Assembly: GCF_028898945.1 (NCBI RefSeq)
Contig: NZ_CP118607.1
Location: forward strand, 5,008,001 to 5,072,000
DNA from: Pseudomonas sp. PSKL.D1
Lineage (GTDB): Bacteria; Pseudomonadota; Gammaproteobacteria; Pseudomonadales; Pseudomonadaceae
DNA length: 64,000 nt
Direction of reading: 5' to 3'
How positions within the stretch are numbered: position 1 is the stretch's first letter; each line of letters begins with the position of its first letter. The notes under the pieces were generated by a model. The model had not been told where the DNA came from and made no database searches. It saw only the letters and a list, made by a program, of their open reading frames with translations. The translations under genes and the position numbers were made by a program. Positions 25,899 through 32,837 of this stretch are shown in pieces.

Positions 25899-26831
25899 AT
25901 GAGCCCGATGCCCGCCATGCAAGTTCAGGCCGACCCTCAGCAGGAAGCGCTGGAGTGGTTCTCGCGCCTGCGCCAACCCGGTTGCGACGAGCGTGAACGC
26001 CAGGCATTCGCCCAGTGGTGCCAAGACCCGCTCAATGCGCGCGCCTATGCCGAACTCGAAGCCTGCTGGCAACAATTGCAGCCGCCCCCTGCCCGCCCCC
26101 GTCCGCGACAGATCAGTGCCCGACGCAGCCACCTTGGCAAGGGGCTGGCAGCGGTGTTCCTGCTGGCATTGGCAGCGCTGGCGTATTTGTACTGGCCACT
26201 GATGCAGCGCCTGGGCAGCGAGCTGCACACCGATGCAGGCGAGCGCCGCAGCGTGCGCCTGGCCGACGGCTCTGCCCTGCACCTGGACAGCGCCAGCGCC
26301 ATGAATGTGGACTTGCGCGGGCGCACCCGGCTTTTGCACCTGGTACAAGGGCAGGTCTATCTGGAAGTGATGCTCGACGGCCGCGCCATGGAAGTGCAGG
26401 TAGACGATGCCCGGATCCAGGTGTTCGGCACACGCCTGATGATCGCGCGCCACAGCGACCATGACGAACTGGTGGTGATCAATGGCAAGGCCATGGTTGC
26501 CTTGGGTGGCGACCAGCGCATGGTATCGGCCGGTGAACGCGTGACGTTTACCAAGGAACGTATCAACCCTGTGCAAAAAGCCGACGTGAAAACCGCCGAC
26601 GCCTGGCGCAACGGGCAACTGCGCGCCAGTGACATGCCGTTGGGGCAAGTCATCGAACGGCTGGCCAGCCACCAGGGCCGTCGCGTGTGGCTGATGGATG
26701 AGCAAACCGCTTATAGGCGTGTAAGCGGCAACTTCAACCTCGACCGCCCTGCCGAAACCTTGGACGCACTGGCAGCCGCACAGCAATTGCAGCTTCACGG
26801 CGTGCTCGGGCAGTGGCTGATCGTCCGCTAG
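25899..26831 (+). CDS. Orphan FecR-family transmembrane sensor
   Basis: 310 residues. DUF4880-like N-terminus (QEALEWFSRLRQPGCDERERQAFAQW), one membrane helix (KGLAAVFLLALAALAYLYW, about 79-97), FecR domain (about 110-205; GERRSVRLADGSALHLDSASAMNVDL) and a C-terminal domain that ends QQLQLHGVLGQWLIVR. No sigma factor gene precedes it and no receptor gene follows. The next feature is tRNA-Met. It may work with a distant FecI or with the sigma factor at 21554, 4.3 kb away. Confidence 0.9.
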   Translation: MSPMPAMQVQADPQQEALEWFSRLRQPGCDERERQAFAQWCQDPLNARAYAELEACWQQLQPPPARPRPRQISARRSHLGKGLAAVFLLALAALAYLYWPLMQRLGSELHTDAGERRSVRLADGSALHLDSASAMNVDLRGRTRLLHLVQGQVYLEVMLDGRAMEVQVDDARIQVFGTRLMIARHSDHDELVVINGKAMVALGGDQRMVSAGERVTFTKERINPVQKADVKTADAWRNGQLRASDMPLGQVIERLASHQGRRVWLMDEQTAYRRVSGNFNLDRPAETLDALAAAQQLQLHGVLGQWLIVR

Positions 26832-26886
26832 AACGGGCTTGGCGGCTAAGTTTTTGAAAGCGTGCAAATTTTTTTTGAAATGAGTG

Positions 26887-26915
26887 TTGACACAGGGGCA
26901 TCACAAGGGAATAAT
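26887..26915 (+). promoter_or_regulatory. Promoter of tRNA-Met
   Basis: TTGACA at 26887-26892, a 17-nt spacer and AATAAT at 26910-26915, followed by GCGCGCC before the tRNA 5' end. The GC-rich discriminator is typical of stringently controlled stable-RNA promoters. Confidence 0.75.
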
Positions 26916-26925
26916 GCGCGCCATC

Positions 26926-27002
26926 GGCTACATAGCTCAGTTGGTTAGAGCATAGCATTCATAATGCTGGGGTCCGGGGTTCAAGTCCCTGTGTAGCCAC
27001 CA
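26926..27002 (+). tRNA. tRNA-Met (elongator, anticodon CAT)
   Basis: 77 nt with encoded CCA (27000-27002). Acceptor GGCTACA pairs with TGTAGCC. The D-arm AGCTCAGTTGGTTAGAGC, the anticodon CAT at 26960-26962 in the GCATTCATAATGC arm and T-loop TTCAAGT are present. The closed first acceptor pair (G-C) marks it as elongator rather than initiator. Confidence 0.96.
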
Positions 27003-27008
27003 AACTTG

Positions 27009-27043
27009 AAAAGGGCTTACCGCAAGGTAGGCCCTTTTCTTTT
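27009..27043 (+). terminator. Rho-independent terminator after tRNA-Met
   Basis: A 13-bp stem (27009-27021 with 27026-27038, one G-T pair) is capped by a GCAA loop and followed by TCTTTTG. Confidence 0.85.
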
Positions 27044-27077
27044 GCCCGCAGAAAACCTACAGAAAAAAGCCGCCCCC

Positions 27078-27120
27078 TGTAGGAGCGGCTTCAGCCGCGA
27101 TCACCGGCAAAGCCGGTGCC
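27078..27120. repeat. Single REP element, type B
   Basis: tgtaggagcggcttcagccg followed by the caccggcaaagccggtg hairpin. No inverted partner is present; it abuts the 3' end of the LysE gene. Confidence 0.8.
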
Positions 27121-27124
27121 CTCG

Positions 27125-27736
27125 TCAACGCACGCCACTCACCCCCACAGCCATGCCAAGGCCGATCAACGCCAAACCGATCAAGCGGTCCACCAGTTGC
27201 TGCCGGTCGATCATCGCCTTGCGAAGCGCGTTGTTGGAAAAAAACACCGCCACCAGGCTGAACCAGGCCCAATGGGCAAACGACATGAAAGCGCCATAGG
27301 CAAGGTTCAGTGCCAGCGGGCTGCCCGGCTGAACAACCTGTGTGTAGGCGCTGACCACAAACAGCATGGTCTTGGGGTTGAGGGCGTTGGTCATGAAACC
27401 GTTGCGTAACGCCGCCAACCGCCCCGCCTGCGCCAGCTGGCCATCGAGGCGGATGCGGGTGGTATTGGTCAGTGACTGGTAACCCAGGTAAATCAGGTAA
27501 CCGGCGCCGAGCACTTTCATGGCCAGGAACAGTGACGGGCTTTGGCTGATGATCACGGCGATGCCCAGCACCGTATACAGCACGTGCACTTGTACACCCA
27601 GGGCAATGCCCACTGCCGCCGCCAGCCCGGCCCTGCGGCCGTGGGTGTAGCTGCTGCGGGTGACCATGGCGAAATCGGCACCCGGGCTGATCACGGCCAG
27701 GATGGTGAACAGGGCGATGGCAAACAGTTCAGTCAT
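27125..27736 (-). CDS. LysE/RhtB-family amino acid exporter
   Basis: 203 residues with about six hydrophobic segments. The N-terminal FAIALFTILAVISPGADFAMVTRSSYTHGRRAGLAAAVGIALG is diagnostic for LysE/RhtB proteins, and ALNPKTMLFV (about 110-119) is the second conserved site. These carriers export amino acids such as lysine, threonine or homoserine lactone. The divergent LysR gene probably controls it. A TATAAA element on the minus strand about 27811-27816 may be its -10. Confidence 0.92.
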   Translation of the reverse strand: MTELFAIALFTILAVISPGADFAMVTRSSYTHGRRAGLAAAVGIALGVQVHVLYTVLGIAVIISQSPSLFLAMKVLGAGYLIYLGYQSLTNTTRIRLDGQLAQAGRLAALRNGFMTNALNPKTMLFVVSAYTQVVQPGSPLALNLAYGAFMSFAHWAWFSLVAVFFSNNALRKAMIDRQQLVDRLIGLALIGLGMAVGVSGVR

Positions 27737-27874
27737 GAAGGCAGCTCTCTATAGGCGATGAAAATGCACAGATGTGGCGATTATCGCGAGCATGCCTGTT
27801 TAGAAAAATCGATTTATAGTGGGGCTTGTCTGATAGTTTTTCTCACACAAATGCTGTGCCGGTAATCAGAAACC

Positions 27875-28789
27875 ATGAAGCTTCCAGCCCTCAACGCCTT
27901 GCGCTATTTCGACATCGCCGCCGAAACCGAAAGTTTCGTGCGCGCAGCCGAGCGCCTGCATGTCACCCACGGGGCGGTCAGCCGGCAAATACGCCTGCTG
28001 GAGGAAAGCCTCGGCGTCGACCTGTTCGAAAGGCGCAACCGGGCAATCTTCCTTACCCCGGCAGGCCGCGCGCTGCACGGCACCACTCAGGCCATCTTCG
28101 AGCAACTTGACGGTGCCGTGCAGCGCCTGCAGCAACAGCAGCGGGACAACGTACTGGTGCTGTCTTGCGAGCCCACCATCGCCATGCGCTGGCTGATCCC
28201 GCGCCTGCCGCGTTTTCACGCTGCGCACCCGGGCCTGCAAGTGCAACTGGTCGCCGCCGGCGGCCCTGTAGATTTCGCCCGCAGCGGCATCGACCTGGCC
28301 CTGAGGCGCGACGACTTCCATTGGCCGCCCACCCTATACAGCCAACCAGTCTGCGAAGAATGGATTGGCCCGGTCAGCTGCCATGCCAACGCGCAGCTCG
28401 ATGGCCAACGCCTGCTGCACAGCAACACCCGCCCAACCGCATGGTCCACCTGGCTGCGCCTGAGCGGCCAGCGGGCACGGCATACCGAGCGCAGCGACTT
28501 TGAGCACTTCTACCTGTCACTGCAGGCTGCCAACGCTGGTTTGGGCGTAGCCATCGCCTCAGCACTGATGGTGCACGACGAACTCGATAATGGGCAGTTG
28601 CATGCGCCTTTCGGCTTGTTACGAGACGGCTCGGCTTACGTATTACTGAGCCCGCAACCGATCAACGATGGCGGCAAACGCCAGCAATTCGCCGACTGGG
28701 TAACCGCCGAAAGCCGGGCGTGCCTGAATCAGATGGATTTGCTGCAGAACGAAGAACCGGCACTGCCATCACCACCCCACGTGCGATAA
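27875..28789 (+). CDS. LysR-family transcriptional regulator (GcvA-like)
   Basis: 304 residues. The N-terminal winged HTH (MKLPALNALRYFDIAAETESFVRAAERLHVTHGAVSRQIRLLEE, about 1-60) is of the GcvA/AmpR branch. The C-terminal effector domain has RWLIPRLPRFHAAHPGLQVQLV and GIDLALRRDD. It is divergent from the LysE exporter across 138 nt, the standard arrangement for a LysR regulator controlling an exporter. Its last 61 nt overlap the convergent peptidase gene. Confidence 0.93.
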   Translation: MKLPALNALRYFDIAAETESFVRAAERLHVTHGAVSRQIRLLEESLGVDLFERRNRAIFLTPAGRALHGTTQAIFEQLDGAVQRLQQQQRDNVLVLSCEPTIAMRWLIPRLPRFHAAHPGLQVQLVAAGGPVDFARSGIDLALRRDDFHWPPTLYSQPVCEEWIGPVSCHANAQLDGQRLLHSNTRPTAWSTWLRLSGQRARHTERSDFEHFYLSLQAANAGLGVAIASALMVHDELDNGQLHAPFGLLRDGSAYVLLSPQPINDGGKRQQFADWVTAESRACLNQMDLLQNEEPALPSPPHVR

Positions 28790-29304
28790 CCCGCCGTGTC
28801 GAGGTGAATGCGCCCCGTGGGGTAACGTCCCAGACCCATGTTCCAGGCCTGGCCGTTCTGCCGCCAGAACTGGCACAGCGGCTTGGGGTCGGCCCCGCGC
28901 GGCAACAGGATATCAACCGCAAAGGCCCGAGTATGTGCGCTGCCCACGGCGCCACCGGCGCAGCGGTTCAGGCTTGGGTCGCGGTAGGCTGAAACCACTT
29001 CGAACTGGCCTATGAGGCCTTGGGAGTCGAGCGTTTTGATCAACGCCAGAGTAGAACGCACCGCTGGCCAGTTGGCCGAAGGCGGCACCACGAAGGGTGA
29101 GGCATGGCACTGTTTCCAGTCAGAAGCCGAGCGCAACAATTGGTGGATCGGCACTACGCCATACAACCGTGCATCCACCAGCATCTCGCGAAACGGCCGG
29201 GTTTGATGATCACCCGCCCATTGCGCGAACATCCACACATCGCGCTCATCGGCCTGGGCCGAACCGGCCATTACCGCCATCAACAGCCACGTTGCGCCCC
29301 TCAT
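28729..29304 (-). CDS. Secreted M15-type D,D-/L,D-peptidase-like protein
   Basis: 191 residues. The signal peptide MRGATWLLMAVMAGSAQA predicts a periplasmic protein. Metal-site motifs of peptidase family M15 (Hedgehog/DD-peptidase fold) are visible: SAHTRAFAVDI (about 122-132; His and Asp) and GRIHLDT (about 164-170; His). The family cleaves peptidoglycan stem peptides. The upstream VVSAYRDPSLNRCAGGA agrees. The gene runs 61 nt into the 3' end of the LysR gene, so the two 3' ends are convergent and overlapping. Confidence 0.8.
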   Translation of the reverse strand: MRGATWLLMAVMAGSAQADERDVWMFAQWAGDHQTRPFREMLVDARLYGVVPIHQLLRSASDWKQCHASPFVVPPSANWPAVRSTLALIKTLDSQGLIGQFEVVSAYRDPSLNRCAGGAVGSAHTRAFAVDILLPRGADPKPLCQFWRQNGQAWNMGLGRYPTGRIHLDTAGYRTWGGDGSAGSSFCSKSI

Positions 29305-29325
29305 TCACGCCCTCCGTGTGGTCAC

Positions 29326-29781
29326 TCAGTCCTCAAGCAAGGTACAAGCCATCACCAACGCATCCTCCCGACCACCCGCAACCGGGTAATAGTCGCGCCG
29401 CCGGCCAATCTCGTTGAAGCCATAGCGCTCATACAGGCGATATGCCGACTGATTGCTGGCCCGCACCTCAAGAAAGCACTCACGCCCATTCATTTGATAA
29501 GCCCGCGCCATCAGGTGCTCAAGCAAGCGTAGCCCCAACCCGCGACCTTGGTTCTCGGGCTTGACGGTAATGTTGAGCAAGTGCGCTTCATCGATGATCA
29601 CGTTGATCACCCCATGGCCGACCTGCTGCTGCCCGTCGAACATCAGCCACACTTCGTAGGACTTGAGCGCATCCTGGAAGATGCCGCGGGTCCAGGGGTG
29701 GCTGAAGGCGGCATATTCAATCTTCAGCACGCTATCCAGATCCGCCTCGGTCATCGGGCGGAAGCTGATCGAGTCACTCAT
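29326..29781 (-). CDS. rimI: Ribosomal protein S18 alanine N-acetyltransferase
   Basis: 151 residues. GNAT fold: FRPMTEADLDSVLKIEYAAFSHPWT at the start, acetyl-CoA loop VKPENQGRGLGLRLLEHLM (about 73-91), and LEVRASNQSAYRLYERYGFNEIGRRRDYY (about 104-132). RimI acetylates the N-terminus of ribosomal protein S18. The ATG overlaps the stop of the upstream holD-like gene (ATGA at 29778-29781), the same pairing as holD-rimI in enteric bacteria. Confidence 0.96.
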   Translation of the reverse strand: MSDSISFRPMTEADLDSVLKIEYAAFSHPWTRGIFQDALKSYEVWLMFDGQQQVGHGVINVIIDEAHLLNITVKPENQGRGLGLRLLEHLMARAYQMNGRECFLEVRASNQSAYRLYERYGFNEIGRRRDYYPVAGGREDALVMACTLLED

Positions 29782-30557
29782 TCAACGCTCTTCCAGCGCG
29801 CCATCAGCTGGCGCATCGCTTGCCAGACGTCCGCCTTGCGCTGCGGCTCGTCCATCAACAGTTCAAGGCCCGGCAAGGCCCAGGCATCGCCCAGGCCGTT
29901 GGGCTTGAGTACTTGGTAATAAGCTTCGGCGTCGGCATTGCCGGCATAGCGCAGGGCCGGCAGGCCGATCAGCCACAAACAGGTGCAGGGAGCCTCTTCC
30001 AGGCGCGCCTGGATGAACCCCTGCACGAAATCGCGCGCGGCGTCCGGGCCTTGGTCCATGTTGCCGCGCACCAGTAACGGCCAGCGCACCGGCTCGCCGA
30101 TAATCTGCGGGGCGTCGGGCAGGCCAGCGGCGCGCAGCATGTCCTTGAGCAGCAAGTAGGACGGGTCGCGGCTCTGGAACGGCTGGCCGGTGGCCAGTTC
30201 CACCAGCAGCAGGCAACTGCCGGCCCGCAGCAATTGCAAGGCAAAACGCGGAGGCGGAACCGGGGCCGGGCGCGGTGCAGGGGCTTTTACTTCTTCCTCG
30301 GCAGGCTTTGCGGCGGGCTTTGGCGTGCTGCCCGGGCGCGGCACTTCGATCTTCGGGCGCTCTACCGAGCGGGCCTGAGGGGTGGCTGGTGCTTCGCGAG
30401 GCGCCACCGGTGCCTCGAACTCCACCTCTTCGACCGGCGCCTGCGGCAGCAGCAATTCGGGCCGTGAAGGCGCTGCAAACGGCAGTTCGGCGCGCGGCAG
30501 CCAGTGCACCACTTGCATGGCGGAAAGGTAGGCGCGGCGGCGGGGTTCGGTGAGCAA
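29778..30557 (-). CDS. holD: DNA polymerase III psi subunit-like (cryptic pseudomonad HolD)
   Basis: 259 residues from a proposed TTG at 30557 (fMet-LTEPRRRAYLSAMQVVHWLP). I prefer this over ATG 30518 because RRRAYLSAMQVVHW aligns in pattern with the psi N-terminus. A TAGAAT element at about 30588-30593 would place the RNA start just upstream; GTG 30605 is the longest alternative. A Pro/Ala/Glu-rich linker spans about residues 35-105, followed by a globular C-terminal domain (LQLLRAGSCLLLVELATGQPF ... DPSYLLLKDMLRAAGLP). The pseudomonad psi subunit, which links the clamp loader to SSB, is known to be encoded just before rimI. Confidence 0.7.
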   Translation of the reverse strand: MLTEPRRRAYLSAMQVVHWLPRAELPFAAPSRPELLLPQAPVEEVEFEAPVAPREAPATPQARSVERPKIEVPRPGSTPKPAAKPAEEEVKAPAPRPAPVPPPRFALQLLRAGSCLLLVELATGQPFQSRDPSYLLLKDMLRAAGLPDAPQIIGEPVRWPLLVRGNMDQGPDAARDFVQGFIQARLEEAPCTCLWLIGLPALRYAGNADAEAYYQVLKPNGLGDAWALPGLELLMDEPQRKADVWQAMRQLMARWKSVE

Positions 30558-30644
30558 GGAATGGGGTCCGGGGCTTGGTTTGGGGGGGTATTCTAGCGTG
30601 TACACCTCGGGTTTTGCAGCGTCTGAGCGACCGAGCGCCGCCGG

Positions 30645-30725
30645 TGCGGCGCATCGCGGATAAATCCGCTCCTACAAAGGCGTACGCGATCCCTGTAGGA
30701 GCGGATTTATCCGCGATGCGCCGCA
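30645..30725. repeat. REPIN, type B, 32-bp perfect arms
   Basis: Perfect 32-nt inverted repeats 30645-30676 and 30694-30725 flank a 17-nt spacer. They contain the gcggataaatccgctcctac core. Confidence 0.95.
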
Positions 30726-30822
30726 AAGCGGCGCCAGATCTCACAACCACAACAAACCTCACCGCTCCCCCCAAAAAACCTCATTACAGACCAAGGGGTG
30801 AAAACCTCCCCCCCGGATGAAG

Positions 30823-30828
30823 TACAAT
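30823..30828 (+). promoter_or_regulatory. Possible -10 element of the mks operon
   Basis: TACAAT lies 35 nt before the mksF ATG. No clear -35 is present 16-18 nt upstream. Confidence 0.3.
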
Positions 30829-30862
30829 CGCCCCCTTTTTACTTGGCAACGAGTAGACGCCA

Positions 30863-32140
30863 ATGATCGAACCCAAGCGCGTCCTGCGCGCCCTAGCCGA
30901 ACACTGGGCCCTGATCGAGCCGCTGTGCGAGCGTTTCGACCAGGGCACCCTGAGCCTGGTGGAACTGCGCCAGCAATTGGGCCGCCAGCAGGTGGAAAGC
31001 ACGCCGCAGGACATCACCCAGCTGCTCGACGTATGGATCCGCCTGGATATCCTGGTGCCGGTGGCCAAGAGCCCGAACCGCTTCGAGCTCAATGCCCAGA
31101 TCCACGACTTCCTTGCCTATCTGCGCCGCGAGCACCGGCTGGGCCTGTGCCTGGAGATCGAAGCCTACCTGCGCCACCTGGAGCGCCTGGCTGGGCACAT
31201 TCAGGACGCCTTCGACAACCGGGACAGCGACGACCTCGCGCGCCAGCTGCGCCTGCTCGACATGCGCGTACGCGATGTGCTGAAAAAGCTCGACAACGAC
31301 GAACAGGCCCTGGTGGCCGTGGCTGAACGGGCCAAGACCAGCAACCGGCAGATCCCGCTGCGCCAGCGCTATGCCGAAGTACTGGCAACCTGGGACGAAT
31401 ACGTCGAGCCGATGATCCAGCTGGTCAACGCCGACGGCGCCTTCGAACAAGGCGTGCGCAAGGTCGAAACCGTTCTGCTCAAACTCCTCGGCGAGCAGGC
31501 GCGCCTGGGCCACCTGGTCGACGACGACATGCTGCTGCGCACCCACGCGCGCATCCTGGAAATGCAAACCAGCGCCCAGCTCACCCTGCGCCACGCCCGC
31601 GAACTGTTGCTGCCGCTGCGTGAAGAAGCCCGCCGGCACAACGCCGTGACCCGTGGCGCCGCGCTGGCCCTGTCGGTAATCCGCCGCAAAGGCATCGACG
31701 CCGTGCCGCAGGCCGCCATGCCGCTGTTCACCCGCCCGCAAAGCACCTTCCTCGGCAGCGCCAGCCAGGTTGAGGCCTACGTTTATGCACTGGCGCGCTT
31801 CGAGCCGAAGCCAGCCAAGTTCCCCAAGGCGCACAAAACGCAAAAAGGCCCGCTGCCGAGCGCACCACGCACCGTCAAGGAAATGCTCGAGCGCTGCGAA
31901 GACGCCCTGCCCCTGCCCGACCTGATGGTCTGGCTGCTGGAGCAGGAGCCCGAAGGCGCCACAGACGAGCTGCTGTACTGGTTCTCGCGCCTGTCACGCG
32001 AGAAGCGCTTCAAGCGCGAACGCCTGGAGCGGCGCGAGTACTCCACCCATGAACACCTGGTCAGCCTGCGCTCGTTCGCCCTGGCCTCCAGCCGCGAAGC
32101 GCAACCTGAAACCCACGCGAGCCCAGCCAATGCATCTTGA
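30863..32140 (+). CDS. mksF: Condensin-like complex kleisin subunit MksF
   Basis: 425 residues, helical and acidic, no membrane segments. It begins MIEPKRVLRALAEHWALIEPLCERF, with a winged-helix-like N-terminus and long helices in the middle (DMRVRDVLKKLDNDEQALVAVAERAKTSN). MksF is the kleisin-type linker of the MksBEF bacterial condensin, playing the role MukF plays in enterobacteria. Its stop overlaps the mksE start by 11 nt, and mksB follows, the P. aeruginosa order. Confidence 0.88.
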   Translation: MIEPKRVLRALAEHWALIEPLCERFDQGTLSLVELRQQLGRQQVESTPQDITQLLDVWIRLDILVPVAKSPNRFELNAQIHDFLAYLRREHRLGLCLEIEAYLRHLERLAGHIQDAFDNRDSDDLARQLRLLDMRVRDVLKKLDNDEQALVAVAERAKTSNRQIPLRQRYAEVLATWDEYVEPMIQLVNADGAFEQGVRKVETVLLKLLGEQARLGHLVDDDMLLRTHARILEMQTSAQLTLRHARELLLPLREEARRHNAVTRGAALALSVIRRKGIDAVPQAAMPLFTRPQSTFLGSASQVEAYVYALARFEPKPAKFPKAHKTQKGPLPSAPRTVKEMLERCEDALPLPDLMVWLLEQEPEGATDELLYWFSRLSREKRFKRERLERREYSTHEHLVSLRSFALASSREAQPETHASPANAS

Positions 32141-32837
32141 TCTTTCCGAACTGTCCCAGCTCGCGCCGATCTTCCGCGAGCTGTTCAAGGGCTTCCACGT
32201 CAGCCGCCGCGACCCGGAAATGTACGCCCAGCTGTCCAACTTCCAGGACCAGTACCGCACCCTGTTCAAGGCCCTGGGCTTCGAGCTGGTGTGTGACACC
32301 CGCGGTTTCTACTACTTCGTGCCCGAACAGGCTGCCGCGCAGGTCAACAAGACCGCCCAGCGCCTGTCGCTGTTCACCTTCATCCTGGTGGAACACCTGG
32401 CCGACCAGGGCCGCGACCCGATGGCCGTGCTCGATGGCGGCAGCATCGGCCGTGACGAGTTGCCGTCCTTGCTGGACAAGTACCGCGACCTGTTCCTGCA
32501 AGCCGAAGTGCAAACGGTCGACGAGCTGGAAGAAAAGATCATGCGCCGCATGACCCAGCTCGGTTTCGCCCATGAAGAAGGCGGCATCTACCGCTTCCTG
32601 CCGCCGATGCACCGTTTCCTCGACGTGTGCCTGTCGGTGCAACAGGACCGCGACCTGGCCGCCAGCCTGCACAGCGACCTGCCGCTGCCAACCCCGGTGC
32701 TGGTCGAGGAAGAAACACCCGAAGAACTCAACCGCACCGATGACCCGCTCGACCTCGCGCCGTTCGGCGACGAGGAAAGCGAGGAAGAAGCCCTGGCACG
32801 GGCCATCCGCGAAGAGCAACAGGAGATTGACGCATGA
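32130..32837 (+). CDS. mksE: Condensin-like complex subunit MksE
   Basis: 235 residues from ATG 32130 (MHLDLSELSQLAPIFRELFKG). The frame is open 27 codons upstream inside mksF. MksE is the KITE-type subunit that bridges kleisin and ATPase. RRDPEMYAQLSNFQDQYRTLFKALGFELVCDTRGFYYF is the recognisable core, and the C-terminus is strongly acidic (VEEETPEELN and EESEEEALARAI). The ATGA overlap with mksB at 32834-32837 shows tight translational coupling. Confidence 0.88.
   Translation: MHLDLSELSQLAPIFRELFKGFHVSRRDPEMYAQLSNFQDQYRTLFKALGFELVCDTRGFYYFVPEQAAAQVNKTAQRLSLFTFILVEHLADQGRDPMAVLDGGSIGRDELPSLLDKYRDLFLQAEVQTVDELEEKIMRRMTQLGFAHEEGGIYRFLPPMHRFLDVCLSVQQDRDLAASLHSDLPLPTPVLVEEETPEELNRTDDPLDLAPFGDEESEEEALARAIREEQQEIDA

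Noticed and set aside
25758..26867. 369-codon open frame on the minus strand
   Set aside because: Antisense to the FecR gene at 25899, which has clear FecR domains.
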